Position numbers and translations under genes: made by a program. Positions 53,566-62,917 of a stretch of 64,000 nt of DNA are shown here, in pieces. The stretch's first letter is position 1. Each line of letters begins with the position of its first letter. This DNA is from Lysobacter antibioticus (GTDB taxonomy: Bacteria > Pseudomonadota > Gammaproteobacteria > Xanthomonadales > Xanthomonadaceae): contig NZ_JMTZ01000040.1 of the NCBI RefSeq assembly GCF_000731095.1, positions 1 to 64,000 on the forward strand, given 5' to 3'. The notes beneath the pieces are model-generated. The model saw only the letters and a program-made list of their open reading frames with translations, ran no database searches and was not told where the DNA came from.

Positions 53566-54141
53566 TCAGTCGTCGGGATGGCCGTCGTCGATGGTTTCGT
53601 CGGCCGCATCGGCCGCGGCGCCCGCGCCGAGGATCACCTCGCGCAGTTCGCGATACAGCTCGCGGAACGAATGCGGCGGCTTGTTGCGCTTGCGCTCTTC
53701 CAGCGTGTTGCGCGCGAGTTGGCGCAGACGCTGGCGATCGGCCTGCGGGTATTCGTCGAGCAACGCGGCCAGCGCCGTATCGCCTTCGGCGAGCAGGCGT
53801 TCGCGCCAGTTCTCGATGCGGTGCATCGCCGCGACCTCGCGCCGCGCCGCTTCGCCGTCCTCGTCGAGGGCATCGCGGATCGCTTCGAGCACCTCGTCGT
53901 CCTCGCGCCGCATCTGCTTGGCCAGGAACGCCAACTGGCGCTTGTGGGCGATGTTGGCGGTGATGCGCTTGCAATCGCGGATGTGCGGCAGCAAGGACTC
54001 GGGCACCGGCAGCTTGGACAGCTGGGCCTCGGTCAAGGACACCAGTTTCTCGCCCAGGGCCAGCACCTCCAGCGCCTCGCGCCGGTTCTGGCTCCGGCTG
54101 GGGCTGAGGAACTCGCCGGTTTCTTCGTCTCTGCCGCGCAT
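53566..54141 (-). CDS. darP: Ribosome biogenesis factor DarP (YjgA, DUF615)
   Basis: A 191-residue helical protein of the YjgA/DUF615 family, now called DarP, which binds late 50S subunits and helps shape the peptidyl transferase centre. Conserved blocks are [51 protein letters not shown] and [25 protein letters not shown]. It is slightly longer than E. coli YjgA (183), with an acidic C-terminus. It is divergent from pmbA, as in E. coli, so the 78-base gap between them should carry both promoters. Confidence 0.95.
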   Translation of the reverse strand: MRGRDEETGEFLSPSRSQNRREALEVLALGEKLVSLTEAQLSKLPVPESLLPHIRDCKRITANIAHKRQLAFLAKQMRREDDEVLEAIRDALDEDGEAARREVAAMHRIENWRERLLAEGDTALAALLDEYPQADRQRLRQLARNTLEERKRNKPPHSFRELYRELREVILGAGAAADAADETIDDGHPDD

Positions 54142-54207
54142 CGCAAAACACCTCTCGTACCGTCAAACTGACCTGAATTCCCGCGCCGCCGACGCGCCGC
54201 GTACCGC

Positions 54208-54213
54208 AAGGAT
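54208..54213 (+). promoter_or_regulatory. Shine-Dalgarno AAGGAT fixing the TTG start of pmbA
   Basis: AAGGAT six bases before the TTG at 54220. There is no ATG in frame near the conserved N-terminus, so this site decides the start. Confidence 0.65.
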
Positions 54214-54219
54214 AAGACA

Positions 54220-55608
54220 TTGAACGCAGTCGCCCTCATTCCGACCGCTTCGGCCCACACTTTCGCCGACCCCGAGGCGCGCCTGGACCTGCTCGCCGAC
54301 CTGTCCCTGCGCCTGCTGGCGGCCGCCAAGGCCCGCGGCGCCAGCCAGGCCGAGGTTTCCTGCTCGGAGGAGGCGGGGCTGAACGTGAACGTGCGCATGG
54401 GCGAGGTCGAGACGGTCGAGGCCACCCGCGACCGCGGCATCGCCGTCACCGTCTATTTCGGCCAGCGCAAGGGCAGCGCCAGCACCGCCGACCTGCGCGA
54501 CGAGAGCCTGGAAGCCACGGTCGAGCAGGCCTGCGCGATCGCCCGCTACACCGAGGACGACGAGGCCGCCGGCCTGGCCGATCCGGCCCTGATGGCGAGC
54601 GATCTGCGCGATTTCGACAGCTGGCACCCCTGGGCGATCGACGCCGACCACGCCGTCGAGCTGGCCCTGGCCTGCGAAAGCGCCGGCCGCGACTACGACG
54701 CGCGGATCGAGAACTCCGACGGCGCCTCGGTGGGCACCGGCGCCAGCCTCGGCGTGTACGCCAACTCGCACGGCTTCGTCGGCCGCGAGCGCAGCACCCA
54801 GCACAGCTTCGGCTGCGCGATGATCGCCGGCCGCGGCGACGCCATGCAGCGCGACGGCTGGTACAGCTCGGCCCTGGCCGCCGACGACCTCGAATCGGCC
54901 GCCAGCGTCGGCCGCAAGGCCGGCGAGCGCACCATCGCCCGGCTCGCGCCGCGGCAGATCGCCACCGGCGACTACCCGGTGCTGTTCGCGGCCGAAAGCG
55001 CGCGCTCGCTGGTCGGTCATCTGCTCAGCGCGATCAGCGGCGGCGCCTTGTACCGCCAGGCCAGCTTCCTGCTCGACAGCGTCGGCGCGCAGTTGTTCCC
55101 GTCGTGGTTCCAGATCGAGGAGCAGCCGTTCCTGCATCGCGGCCTGCGTTCGACGTCCTTCGACGCCGAGGGCGTGGCCACGCGCGAATCGGCCATCGTC
55201 AGCGGCGGCGTGCTGCAGCGCTACGTGCTCGGCAGCTATTCGGCGCGCAAGCTCGGCCTGCAGACCACTGCCAACGCCGGCGGAGTGCATAACCTGCAGG
55301 TCGCGGCGAATGCCGGCGATTTCCCTGCGATGTTGCGCGACATGGGGCGCGGCCTGCTGGTCACAGAATTGATGGGGCAGGGCGTCAACACCGTGACCGG
55401 CGATTATTCGCGCGGCGCCGCCGGTTTCTGGGTCGAGAACGGCCAGATCCAGTATCCGGTCGACGGCATCACCATCGCCGGCAATCTGCGCAAGATGTTC
55501 GCCGCGGTCGAAGCGGTCGGCAGCGACGTCGATTACCGCTCGCACGTGCGCACCGGTTCGATCCTGGTCGGCCGCATGACCGTCGCCGGCGAATCGGTCG
55601 AAGAATGA
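54220..55608 (+). CDS. pmbA: Metalloprotease-associated subunit TldE/PmbA
   Basis: A 462-residue subunit that pairs with TldD. It has the fold of TldD but lacks the HExxxH metal site, as PmbA proteins do. Conserved blocks are NVNVRMGEVETVEATRDRGIAVTVYFGQRKGSAST, ARDLVGHLLSA-like SARSLVGHLLSAISGGALYRQASFL and TGDYSRGAAGFWVENGQIQYPVDGITIAGNL, the last being the family signature. The start is a TTG at 54220 with AAGGAT upstream. Length is close to E. coli PmbA (450). It follows darP divergently. Confidence 0.95.
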   Translation: MNAVALIPTASAHTFADPEARLDLLADLSLRLLAAAKARGASQAEVSCSEEAGLNVNVRMGEVETVEATRDRGIAVTVYFGQRKGSASTADLRDESLEATVEQACAIARYTEDDEAAGLADPALMASDLRDFDSWHPWAIDADHAVELALACESAGRDYDARIENSDGASVGTGASLGVYANSHGFVGRERSTQHSFGCAMIAGRGDAMQRDGWYSSALAADDLESAASVGRKAGERTIARLAPRQIATGDYPVLFAAESARSLVGHLLSAISGGALYRQASFLLDSVGAQLFPSWFQIEEQPFLHRGLRSTSFDAEGVATRESAIVSGGVLQRYVLGSYSARKLGLQTTANAGGVHNLQVAANAGDFPAMLRDMGRGLLVTELMGQGVNTVTGDYSRGAAGFWVENGQIQYPVDGITIAGNLRKMFAAVEAVGSDVDYRSHVRTGSILVGRMTVAGESVEE

Positions 55609-55620
55609 CCCGCGAATGAA

Positions 55621-55634
55621 CTCATGAACATGAG
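55621..55634. promoter_or_regulatory. Short perfect palindrome downstream of pmbA
   Basis: CTCATG and CATGAG around AA, 12 bases past the pmbA stop and about 115 bases before the DUF1800 gene. It could be an operator, but a chance palindrome of this size is also plausible. Confidence 0.25.
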
Positions 55635-55751
55635 GTCGCGAGAGTGAGATCGGGTTAGCGGAATCGGGATCGCGTCGCCAAAGCGGCCCGATCCTGTCAA
55701 CGCAAGCGGCATCAGGGCGTTCATCCTGGAACTCCACTCCTGGGAGGCCGC

Positions 55752-57251
55752 ATGAGTGCAAGCAAGGCGACGGCCGCCAATCGTTTCGGGCTCGGCGCCA
55801 AGCCGGGCGAACTCGAAGGCAGCGGCGACGGCCGCGAGATTCTGCTCGCGCAACTGCGCGAGCCGCCCCCGCTCGACGAATTTCACGGCCTGCCGAGCAG
55901 CGCCGTGACGATGACGCGCGAATACGAACAGCTCAGCGCCGCGCGCGCAGGCCGGGTCAAGGCCGCGCCGCCCGCGGCGATGGGCGATATGCAGCCCGGT
56001 TCCTCGATGAGCGCTGCGGATGCGATGGCGTCGGTTCGGCCTGAGGGCAAGGCCGTCGACGTCGACCAAGCCGGCGAACGCGCCGAGCAGATGCGGCGCG
56101 ACCTGCGCCGTCGCCAGCTCGACGAATTCGCCGCGCGTTATCGCCATGCCTCGCGCACCGACCGGCCCTTCGTCGAACGCCTGACCCAGTTCTGGTCGAA
56201 TCATTTCGCGGTCTCGATCGACAAGGGCGATACGCGCTTGTATGCCGCGGCGATGGAGCGCGAAGCGATCCGTCCGCACGTGCTGGGCCGGTTCGAGGAC
56301 ATGCTGCTCGCGGTCGAAAGCCATCCGGCGATGCTGCGTTATCTCGACAATTCGATTTCGATCGGCAACGACTCGGCGGCGGCGCAGCGCGCCGAACTGA
56401 TGCGTCGCGAACGACGAGGGCTCAACGAGAACCTGGCCCGCGAGATCCTCGAACTGCATACGCTTGGCGTCGACGGCGGTTATCGCCAGGACGACGTGCT
56501 CGAGCTGGCGCGCGCGATCACCGGCTGGAGCACCTTCAATTCGCGCGAAGCCAAGGCCGCCGGCGATCGGATTCCCGACCACGCCTTCACCTTTCGCAAG
56601 GCCTCGCACGAACCCGGCGAACGTCGGGTACTCGGCCGCCGTTACGCCGAAGGCGGGGTCGAGCAGGGGCGGGCGGTCCTGGCCGACCTGGCCAAGCATC
56701 CGTCCACCGCCCATCACCTGAGTTTCAAGCTCGCGCGCCATTTCGTCGCCGACCAGCCGCCGCCGGCGCTGGTCAAGCGCATGGCCCAGGCTTATCTGAG
56801 CCACGACGGCGATCTGCGCGCGCTGTACCGCGCCTTGGTCGAAAGCCAGGAGTCGTGGGCGGACAACGCGCGCAAGTTCAAGACGCCGAACGATTTCGTG
56901 GTCTCGGCATTGCGTGCCGGCGAGTTGCCGGTCGGCAACGATGCGCGCGCCCTGATCAATCTGCTGTCGAGCCTCGGCCAGCCGGTGTTCACCCCGCGTT
57001 CGCCGGCGGGCTTTCCCGACACCGCCGCCGACTGGAGCAGCCCCGACGGCCTATGGAAACGCATCCAGGCCGCGCAAATGCTCGCCGCGCGCATCGACCC
57101 GAAGGCGTCGGCGCCTTACCAATGCGCGGTATCGGTGCTCGGCAACGCCGCGGTCGACGGCGATTTCGCCATCGGCCTGCGTCGCGCCGGTTCCCTGAGG
57201 GACGGCTATGCGCTGTTGTTCGCCAGCCCCGCTTTCCAATGGAGGATCTGA
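55752..57251 (+). CDS. DUF1800 domain protein
   Basis: A 499-residue protein of the DUF1800 family. Conserved blocks are RFGLGAKPGELE, TDRPFVERLTQFWSNHFAVSID, NLAREILELHTLGVDGGYRQDDVLELARAITGW and FKLARHFVADQPPPALVKRMA, the last two being the family signature. No signal peptide is evident, although its partner is exported. Function is unknown. GGGAGG lies four bases before the ATG at 55752. The DUF1501 gene begins two bases after its stop, and this pairing is conserved across many bacteria, so the two probably act together. An Ala/Met-rich stretch near 75-100 is atypical. Confidence 0.9.
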   Translation: MSASKATAANRFGLGAKPGELEGSGDGREILLAQLREPPPLDEFHGLPSSAVTMTREYEQLSAARAGRVKAAPPAAMGDMQPGSSMSAADAMASVRPEGKAVDVDQAGERAEQMRRDLRRRQLDEFAARYRHASRTDRPFVERLTQFWSNHFAVSIDKGDTRLYAAAMEREAIRPHVLGRFEDMLLAVESHPAMLRYLDNSISIGNDSAAAQRAELMRRERRGLNENLAREILELHTLGVDGGYRQDDVLELARAITGWSTFNSREAKAAGDRIPDHAFTFRKASHEPGERRVLGRRYAEGGVEQGRAVLADLAKHPSTAHHLSFKLARHFVADQPPPALVKRMAQAYLSHDGDLRALYRALVESQESWADNARKFKTPNDFVVSALRAGELPVGNDARALINLLSSLGQPVFTPRSPAGFPDTAADWSSPDGLWKRIQAAQMLAARIDPKASAPYQCAVSVLGNAAVDGDFAIGLRRAGSLRDGYALLFASPAFQWRI

Positions 57252-57252
57252 G

Positions 57253-58392
57253 ATGGATTCGCAACGCCGAGGTCTGTTGGCTGCATTCGGCGCGAGCGCA
57301 CTGCTGACCCTGTTCCCGAACGCGTCGCGCGCCGCCGGCGACGATACGGATACGCGTTTCCTGTTGGTGTTGTTGCGCGGCGGGCTCGACGGCCTGCATT
57401 TGCTGCCGCCTTACGCCGATCCGGTGTATGCCGCCTTGCGCGGCGCCGGTGCGGTGGCCGACCCGATCCGCATCGACGCGATGTTCGGCCTGCATCCGGC
57501 GATGCAGCAGGCCGCGGCGATGTACCGCGACAAGCAACTGCTGCCGATCGTCGCGATCGCGCCGCCATATCGCGCGCGTTCGCATTTCGATGCCCAGGAC
57601 TGCCTGGAGAACGGCACCGCGCGGCCGAACGGCGCGCGCGACGGCTGGCTCGGCCGCTGCGTGCAGGCGCTGCCCGGCGAAGCCGGTTTCGCGGTCGCGG
57701 CGGTGATGCCGTTGGCGCTGCGCGGCAGCGAGCGCACCAGCAATTGGTGGCCGCCGTTGCCGAAAGGCGTCGACCCGCTGCTGCTGCAGCAATTGCAGCC
57801 GCTGTACGCCGCCGATGCGCGGCTCAGCGAGACCTTCGAGCAATCCACCCGCTCGGCGGCGCTGGCCCGCGAAGGCAAGGGCGCGTTCGCGCTGCCCGAG
57901 GCCATGCGCATCGCCGCCGAACGCATGAGCGCGGCCGGCGGGCCGCGGATCGGTTTCGTCGAAGACACCGGTTGGGACAGCCATCGCAATCAGGCGCCGC
58001 AGTTGGCGCGCAAACTGGCCGAACTCGACCGCGGCCTGGCCGCTGCGCGCGAAGGCTTCGGCTCGGCATGGCCACGCACGGTGGTGGCGGTGGTGACCGA
58101 GTTCGGCCGCACCGCGGCGATCAACGGCACCGGCGGCACCGACCACGGCACCGGCGGCATGGCCCTGTTGTGCGGCGGCGCGGTGCGCGGCGGCCGCATC
58201 GGCGGCGATTGGCCCGGCCTGGGGCCGGCGCAACTCAACGAAGGCCGCGACCTGCGCGCGACCAGCGACCTGCGCAGTCTGTTCAAGGGCATCGCCGTCG
58301 AACACCTGGGGCTGGCCGAGGGCGTGCTGGAAAAGCGCGTGTTTCCGGACAGCCGCGGCATCTCGCCGCTGGCGGGTTGGCGGGCGGGCTAA
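57253..58392 (+). CDS. DUF1501 exported protein
   Basis: A 379-residue protein of the DUF1501 family, related to the alkaline-phosphatase/sulfatase superfamily. The N-terminus MDSQRRGLLAAFGASALLTL with a twin-arginine pair and Ala-rich helix suggests Tat export. Family blocks are FLLVLLRGGLDGLHLLPP, YRARSHFDAQDCLENG, GWDSHRNQAPQLARKLAEL and VVAVVTEFGRTAAINGTGGTDHGTGGMALLCGG, where Asp, His and Glu could bind metal. Substrate unknown. The GGAGG ribosome binding site lies inside the end of the DUF1800 gene, so the two are coupled. Confidence 0.9.
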   Translation: MDSQRRGLLAAFGASALLTLFPNASRAAGDDTDTRFLLVLLRGGLDGLHLLPPYADPVYAALRGAGAVADPIRIDAMFGLHPAMQQAAAMYRDKQLLPIVAIAPPYRARSHFDAQDCLENGTARPNGARDGWLGRCVQALPGEAGFAVAAVMPLALRGSERTSNWWPPLPKGVDPLLLQQLQPLYAADARLSETFEQSTRSAALAREGKGAFALPEAMRIAAERMSAAGGPRIGFVEDTGWDSHRNQAPQLARKLAELDRGLAAAREGFGSAWPRTVVAVVTEFGRTAAINGTGGTDHGTGGMALLCGGAVRGGRIGGDWPGLGPAQLNEGRDLRATSDLRSLFKGIAVEHLGLAEGVLEKRVFPDSRGISPLAGWRAG

Positions 58393-58527
58393 GCGGCGGC
58401 TACGACGGGGTTCGGGGTTCGGTGCCCGCTCGGCGGGCCGAGGTCCGCGTTCGCGGCCTCGCGAGATGGCCGGAAATCGTCCCGGCCGACGTTGCCTCGC
58501 CGGCGCCTATAGCGCGGATCGGCGTGG

Positions 58528-58555
58528 TTAACTGTGACGAAGAAAGGTTTATGAT
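58528..58555 (+). promoter_or_regulatory. Possible sigma-70 promoter of the DUF4870 gene
   Basis: TTAACT (58528-58533) and TATGAT (58550-58555) separated by 16 bases, about 70 bases before the DUF4870 ATG, in a stretch less GC-rich than its surroundings. The -10 is a near-consensus match; the -35 is weaker. Confidence 0.4.
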
Positions 58556-58627
58556 GACCATTAGGGGGCCGAGCCGTGGGCGCGGAACTTTTCTATCGAC
58601 ACCATCCAATCACGTAGGGGAAGCGTA

Positions 58628-58975
58628 ATGAACGATATCAGTCAGGACGAGAAGACTTGGGGCATGCTGGCTCATCTGAGCACGCTGGTCGGTTTGATTA
58701 TTCCCTTCGGCTCCGTCCTCGGTCCGCTGGTCGTTTGGTTGATCAAGAAGGACACCATGCCGTTCGCGGCGGAACAGGGCAAGGAAGCGCTGAACTTCAA
58801 CATCACCGTGTTGATCGCTTTCATCGTCAGCGCGATCCTGACCATCGTGCTGATCGGTTTCCTGCTGATGCTGGCCGTCGGCCTGGCTTGGCTGGTCCTG
58901 ACGATCATGGCCGCACTGGCCGCGAACAAGGGCGAGTCCTACCGCTATCCGATGACGCTGCGCCTGGTCAACTGA
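58628..58975 (+). CDS. DUF4870 (Tic20-like) membrane protein
   Basis: A 115-residue inner-membrane protein with three helices (about 13-38, 57-80, 82-100). It matches DUF4870, with the signature DEKTWGMLAHLSTLVGLIIPFG, WLIKKDTMPFAAEQGKEALNFNITV and the polar end. The family resembles Tic20 in topology, but its function is not known in bacteria. A GGGGAAG lies before the ATG. It has its own promoter and a very strong terminator, so it forms a single-gene unit. Confidence 0.92.
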   Translation: MNDISQDEKTWGMLAHLSTLVGLIIPFGSVLGPLVVWLIKKDTMPFAAEQGKEALNFNITVLIAFIVSAILTIVLIGFLLMLAVGLAWLVLTIMAALAANKGESYRYPMTLRLVN

Positions 58976-58997
58976 CCGCGCGCTTCATCGAGGCACG

Positions 58998-59028
58998 ACA
59001 AAGGCGGACTTCGGTCCGCCTTTGTTTT
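58998..59028 (+). terminator. Strong rho-independent terminator of the DUF4870 gene
   Basis: Perfect 12-base stem ACAAAGGCGGAC/GTCCGCCTTTGT around a TTCG loop, followed by TTTT, 22 bases past the stop. A textbook structure; the A-rich left flank also allows it to act on the convergent ispA transcript. Confidence 0.95.
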
Positions 59029-59087
59029 GGGCGATATGTTTGCGATGGCGCTTTGTTGTGCGGCCGCTGCCGCAGCGGGAGCAGGGA

Positions 59088-59969
59088 TCAGCGATCGCGT
59101 TCTATCGCCATCCGTCCCAGCGCGCGCAGGGCGTGGGCGCGATCGCCGAACGGCTCCAGCGCTTCGTTCATCGCCTGCGCGAGTTCGTCCAGGCGCGCGC
59201 GCGAAGCGTCGAGCCCGATCAGCGCCGGGAAGGTCGATTTGTCCTGCGCGGCGTCCTTGCCTGCGGTCTTGCCGAGGGTCTGGCTGTCGCCTTCGACATC
59301 GAGGATGTCGTCGCGTACCTGAAAGGCCAGGCCGAGCGCACGCGCATAGCGGTCCAGCGCGTCCAGCGATGCCGGATCGGCGTCGCCGCACAACGCGCCC
59401 ATGCGCACCGCGGCGCGGATCAGGGCGCCGGTCTTGAGTGCGTGCACGCGCTCCAATGCGGCCACGTCCAGACGCACGCCCGAGCCGGTGGCGTCGATGT
59501 CGAGAGCCTGGCCGCCGCACATGCCCGCGACGCCGGCGGCTTCGGCGAGAGTGCGCAGCAGGGCGACGCGGATGCGGTCGTTGCTGTCGGTATCGGCGAG
59601 CACGGCGAAGGCCAGGGATTGCAGCGCATCGCCGGCGAGAATCGCAGTGGCTTCGTCGAAGGCCACGTGCACGGTCGGCTGGCCGCGGCGCAGATCGTCG
59701 TCGTCCATCGCCGGCAGGTCGTCGTGCACCAGCGAATAGGCGTGGATCAGTTCGACCGCCGTAGCCGGCGCATCGAGCACCGACGGCGCGACTTCGAACA
59801 GGGCGCCACTGGCGTGGACCAACAGTGGGCGCATGCGCTTGCCGCCGAGCAGCACCGCGTGCCGCATCGCCATGTGCAGCAGACGCGGTTCGTCGTCGGG
59901 CGAGGGCAGCGCACGCGCAAGCGCGGCGTCGGCGCGTGCGCGCCAATCGCGCAAGCTGCCGTCAAGCAT
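59088..59969 (-). CDS. ispA: Farnesyl diphosphate synthase
   Basis: A 293-residue polyprenyl synthase that condenses isopentenyl and geranyl diphosphate to make farnesyl diphosphate for quinones and cell-wall lipid carriers. The first Asp-rich motif is [14 protein letters not shown] and the second is [13 protein letters not shown]. Length matches bacterial FPP synthases (299 in E. coli). Its ATG overlaps the 3' end of xseB by eight bases, the usual xseB-ispA arrangement. dxs, which often follows, is not downstream; a convergent terminator closes the unit. Confidence 0.96.
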   Translation of the reverse strand: MLDGSLRDWRARADAALARALPSPDDEPRLLHMAMRHAVLLGGKRMRPLLVHASGALFEVAPSVLDAPATAVELIHAYSLVHDDLPAMDDDDLRRGQPTVHVAFDEATAILAGDALQSLAFAVLADTDSNDRIRVALLRTLAEAAGVAGMCGGQALDIDATGSGVRLDVAALERVHALKTGALIRAAVRMGALCGDADPASLDALDRYARALGLAFQVRDDILDVEGDSQTLGKTAGKDAAQDKSTFPALIGLDASRARLDELAQAMNEALEPFGDRAHALRALGRMAIERDR

Positions 59970-60246
59970 CGGTGTCGTTGCCCGGGTAGCCTGGGTGATT
60001 GGCTTGAGCGAACGGTTCGGCGCCGGCCGGGTCCTGCGGGTCGGTCAGCAGGCGCACGCGCAGTTCCGCCTGTTCCAGCGCGGTCTGGCAGCGCCGGTAC
60101 AGGCCGACGCCGCGTTCGTACGCGGCCAGCGAATCTTCCAGGCTCATCTCGCCGTGTTCCATCTTGTCGACGAGTTGCTCGAGGGCGTCGAGCGACTGTT
60201 CGAAATCGGCGACGGGCGAGGCTTCGGTAGGGGGTTTACGGGCCAT
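59962..60246 (-). CDS. xseB: Exodeoxyribonuclease VII small subunit
   Basis: A 94-residue helical subunit of exonuclease VII, which degrades single-stranded DNA. The conserved core is [50 protein letters not shown], present here in full; the E-x4-L-x4-V pattern is that of XseB. The ATG at 60246 is the likely start, directly before the usual N-terminal Lys-rich part. It overlaps ispA. The large subunit xseA is not in the window. Confidence 0.94.
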   Translation of the reverse strand: MARKPPTEASPVADFEQSLDALEQLVDKMEHGEMSLEDSLAAYERGVGLYRRCQTALEQAELRVRLLTDPQDPAGAEPFAQANHPGYPGNDTDA

Positions 60247-60387
60247 GTGAGAAGTGTGCGGCGGGGGAGGGGCAGGGTCAATGCGGCGGCGCATGCGCGA
60301 CTGCGCCCAGGTGTCGCAGGTTGCAGCGCTAAAGCGGCCCAGGCCGCGATTCAAGAGCGCCAGGCGGTCAGGCCGCCCCTCCGCACT

Positions 60388-61686
60388 TCAAGTCCAGAGC
60401 AGGCGCGCCCCGCGCTCGCGCAGCCAGGCGTCCATGCGCGCCGACAGCAGCAAGTCGCCGGCCGCCAGCAATTCGCCGTCGGCGCTCGACAGCAAAGGCA
60501 GGCGGCGCCGCTCCCACGGCGGTACCCCGAGATCCTGCAGTACCTGCTTGAGTGCATGGCGATGGCTGCGCCCCGGCAGGGCGATGCGCTCGCCGCCGCG
60601 ACGGCCGTGGGCGAGACAGGGCGCCTGGAAGCGGTCGGCGCCGTACAGGCGCCACGCGCCGCCGTCGGGCAGCGGCAGCGCATGGCGGCCGTCCCATTCG
60701 ACCTTCCAGTCCTCGGCCAGGGCCGGGCGTTGGCGCTCGGCGTGCAGCAGATCGCGCCAGGCGCGCACGACCGCACCGTGCCAGGCGAATTCGGCTTCGG
60801 CGTCGGCGCGCGCGTCGAGCAACTGCGATTCGATCTGCGCCACGCCTTCGGCCGGCAACGGCGGCAAGCCGAGCGTGGCGACCCAACGCCGCAGCACGCG
60901 CGCGCGGCGCGCGCTCGGCAGCGCGCGCAGGCCCAAGCGCGATAGCGCCTGCAGATCGAGGCTGCGCACTTGGGCCAAGGCGATCGCATCCTCGCTGTCG
61001 AGCAATTCGGCGGCTTGCGCGTTCAAGCGGGCGGAGGTGGCGAAGGCGGCATCGGCTTGCGGCCAGCGTTCGCGCAACACGGGCAACACGCGATGGCGCA
61101 GGAAATTGCGGTCGTAGCCGTGTTCGTCGTTGCTGGGGTCGTCGATCCATCGCAACCGCTGCGCCGACGCATACGCCTGCAAGACTGCGCGCGGCAGATT
61201 CAGCAGGGGCCGCCATAGCCTGCCGCGGCCGCAATCGCGCCAGGCGCGCATCGCCGCCAGTCCGTCCGGCCCCGAGCCGCGCAACAGCCGCAGCAGCACC
61301 GTCTCGGCCTGGTCGTCGCGATGATGGGCGAGCAGCAGGGTCTCGCCTTCGCCCAGGCCGGCCGCGAAGGCGGCGTGGCGCGCGCGGCGGGCCGCGGCTT
61401 CCGGGCCGTCGCCGCCGGCGAGGGCAACCGATACCCGCGAAACGCTGAATTCCAGGCCGAGCCGGGCGCAGTTTTCGGCGCAATGGGCGGCCCAGGCGTC
61501 GGCCTGCGGATGCAGCCCGTGATGCACGTGCCAGGCGCGCAGGCCCTGCGCCCGGGCCTGCGGCGAAGCGGCCAAAGCGTGCAGCAGCACGGCCGAATCG
61601 AGGCCGCCGCTGTAAGCCACGCACAGCGGCGTCGGCGGCAATGCGGCCAGGGCTTGTGTGATCGCGTCGGCTGTCGGCGGGGGCAT
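60388..61686 (-). CDS. tilS: tRNA(Ile)-lysidine synthase
   Basis: A 432-residue N-type ATP pyrophosphatase that converts C34 of tRNA-Ile(CAU) to lysidine so that it reads AUA. The P-loop SGGLDS is in LCVAYSGGLDSAVLLHAL, followed by HVHHGLHPQADAWA and AHHRDDQAETVLLRLLRG. C-terminal tRNA-binding domains fill about 220-432 (LPGRSHRHALKQVLQDLGVPPWERRRLPLL). The ATG at 61686 fits; an upstream in-frame start at 61725 would add 13 residues. It precedes xseB by 141 bases on the same strand. Confidence 0.95.
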   Translation of the reverse strand: MPPPTADAITQALAALPPTPLCVAYSGGLDSAVLLHALAASPQARAQGLRAWHVHHGLHPQADAWAAHCAENCARLGLEFSVSRVSVALAGGDGPEAAARRARHAAFAAGLGEGETLLLAHHRDDQAETVLLRLLRGSGPDGLAAMRAWRDCGRGRLWRPLLNLPRAVLQAYASAQRLRWIDDPSNDEHGYDRNFLRHRVLPVLRERWPQADAAFATSARLNAQAAELLDSEDAIALAQVRSLDLQALSRLGLRALPSARRARVLRRWVATLGLPPLPAEGVAQIESQLLDARADAEAEFAWHGAVVRAWRDLLHAERQRPALAEDWKVEWDGRHALPLPDGGAWRLYGADRFQAPCLAHGRRGGERIALPGRSHRHALKQVLQDLGVPPWERRRLPLLSSADGELLAAGDLLLSARMDAWLRERGARLLWT

Positions 61687-61794
61687 CGCGGCATGGTGCC
61701 ATGGCGGCGGGACGCAGCAACCCACCGATGATGCTGCGCCGGCCGACGCAGGCGATTAACGTCGTTTCTCCACATTCATAGCAGGCAAACCACC

Positions 61795-62856
61795 GTGTCC
61801 CGGCTTTTCGCTCCGCTGTCGCAACGATCGCTGAAGTTGCGCAACCGTCTCGTCGTGTCGCCGATGTGCCAGTACTCGGCCGTCGACGGGCTGCCGAACA
61901 ACTGGCATCTGGTCCATCTGGGCAGCCGCGCGGTCGGCGGCGCCGGCCTGGTCATGACCGAGGCCTGTGCGGTGTCGCCGGAAGGCCGCATTTCCGCTGC
62001 CGACACCGGCCTGTGGAACGCCTCGCAGGCCGAAGCCTGGCACCGCATCACCTGCTTCCTGCGTTCGCGCGAGGCGGTCGTCGGCGCGCAACTCAACCAT
62101 GCCGGGCGCAAGGCCAGCGTCGAAGCGCCATGGCTAGGCGGCAAGGCGGTGCCGGCCGACGCGGGCGGATGGACACCGGTGGCGCCATCGCCGTTGCCGT
62201 TCCGCGACGATTCGAGCCAGCCGCGCGAACTGCAGCCGATCGAGATCCGCACCGTGGTCGACGATTTCGCCGCGGCGGCGCAGCGCGCGCTGGATTCGTG
62301 TTTCCAACTGGTCGAGATCCACGCCGCGCACGGTTATTTGCTGCATCAGTTCCTGTCGCCGTTGTCGAACCAGCGCGACGACCGTTACGGCGGCAGTTTC
62401 GACAACCGCACGCGCCTGCTGCGCGAAGTGCTGGCGGCGGTGCGCGAGGTCTGGCCCGAACGCCTGCCGCTGTGGCTGCGGATCTCCGCGACCGACTGGG
62501 CCGACGGCGGCTGGGACATCGAACAGAGCGTGGAGCTGGCGCGCATCGTCAAGACACTCGGCGTCGACCTGATCGACGTATCCAGCGGCGGCCTGGTGCC
62601 GGATGCGCGGATCCCGAACGAACCCGGCTATCAAGTGCCGTTCTCGGCGCGGATTCGCCGCGAAGCCGGCATCGCCACCGGTGCGGTCGGTCTGATCACC
62701 GAAGCGGCGCAGGCCGAACGCATCGTCGCCGACGGCGAGGCCGATGTCGTGCTGCTCGCCAGGCAGTTGTTGCGCGACCCGTATTTCCCGCATCGCGCCG
62801 CACGCGAACTCGGTACGACGACGCACGTGCCGGAGCAGTATCAACGGGCTTGGTGA
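61795..62856 (+). CDS. NADH:flavin oxidoreductase, Old Yellow Enzyme family (YqjM/XenA-like)
   Basis: A 353-residue FMN-dependent ene-reductase that probably reduces activated C=C or nitro groups with NAD(P)H. The fold is a TIM barrel. Features of the thermophilic-like/YqjM class are seen: NRLVVSPMCQYSA with the FMN-tuning Cys, GGAGLVMTEACAVSPEGRIS, AQLNHAGRKAS, the substrate-binding His pair in VEIHAAHGYLLHQFLSP, and DRYGGSFDNRTRLLREV. The start is a GTG at 61795. It is divergent from tilS and convergent with the GT51-like gene. The physiological substrate is unknown. Confidence 0.93.
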   Translation: MSRLFAPLSQRSLKLRNRLVVSPMCQYSAVDGLPNNWHLVHLGSRAVGGAGLVMTEACAVSPEGRISAADTGLWNASQAEAWHRITCFLRSREAVVGAQLNHAGRKASVEAPWLGGKAVPADAGGWTPVAPSPLPFRDDSSQPRELQPIEIRTVVDDFAAAAQRALDSCFQLVEIHAAHGYLLHQFLSPLSNQRDDRYGGSFDNRTRLLREVLAAVREVWPERLPLWLRISATDWADGGWDIEQSVELARIVKTLGVDLIDVSSGGLVPDARIPNEPGYQVPFSARIRREAGIATGAVGLITEAAQAERIVADGEADVVLLARQLLRDPYFPHRAARELGTTTHVPEQYQRAW

Positions 62857-62917
62857 GGCCCGCGTTTTTGAGATCCGAGTTGCTGAAACCCGCGGATGCA
62901 GCTCGCGCAAGCGGGCT

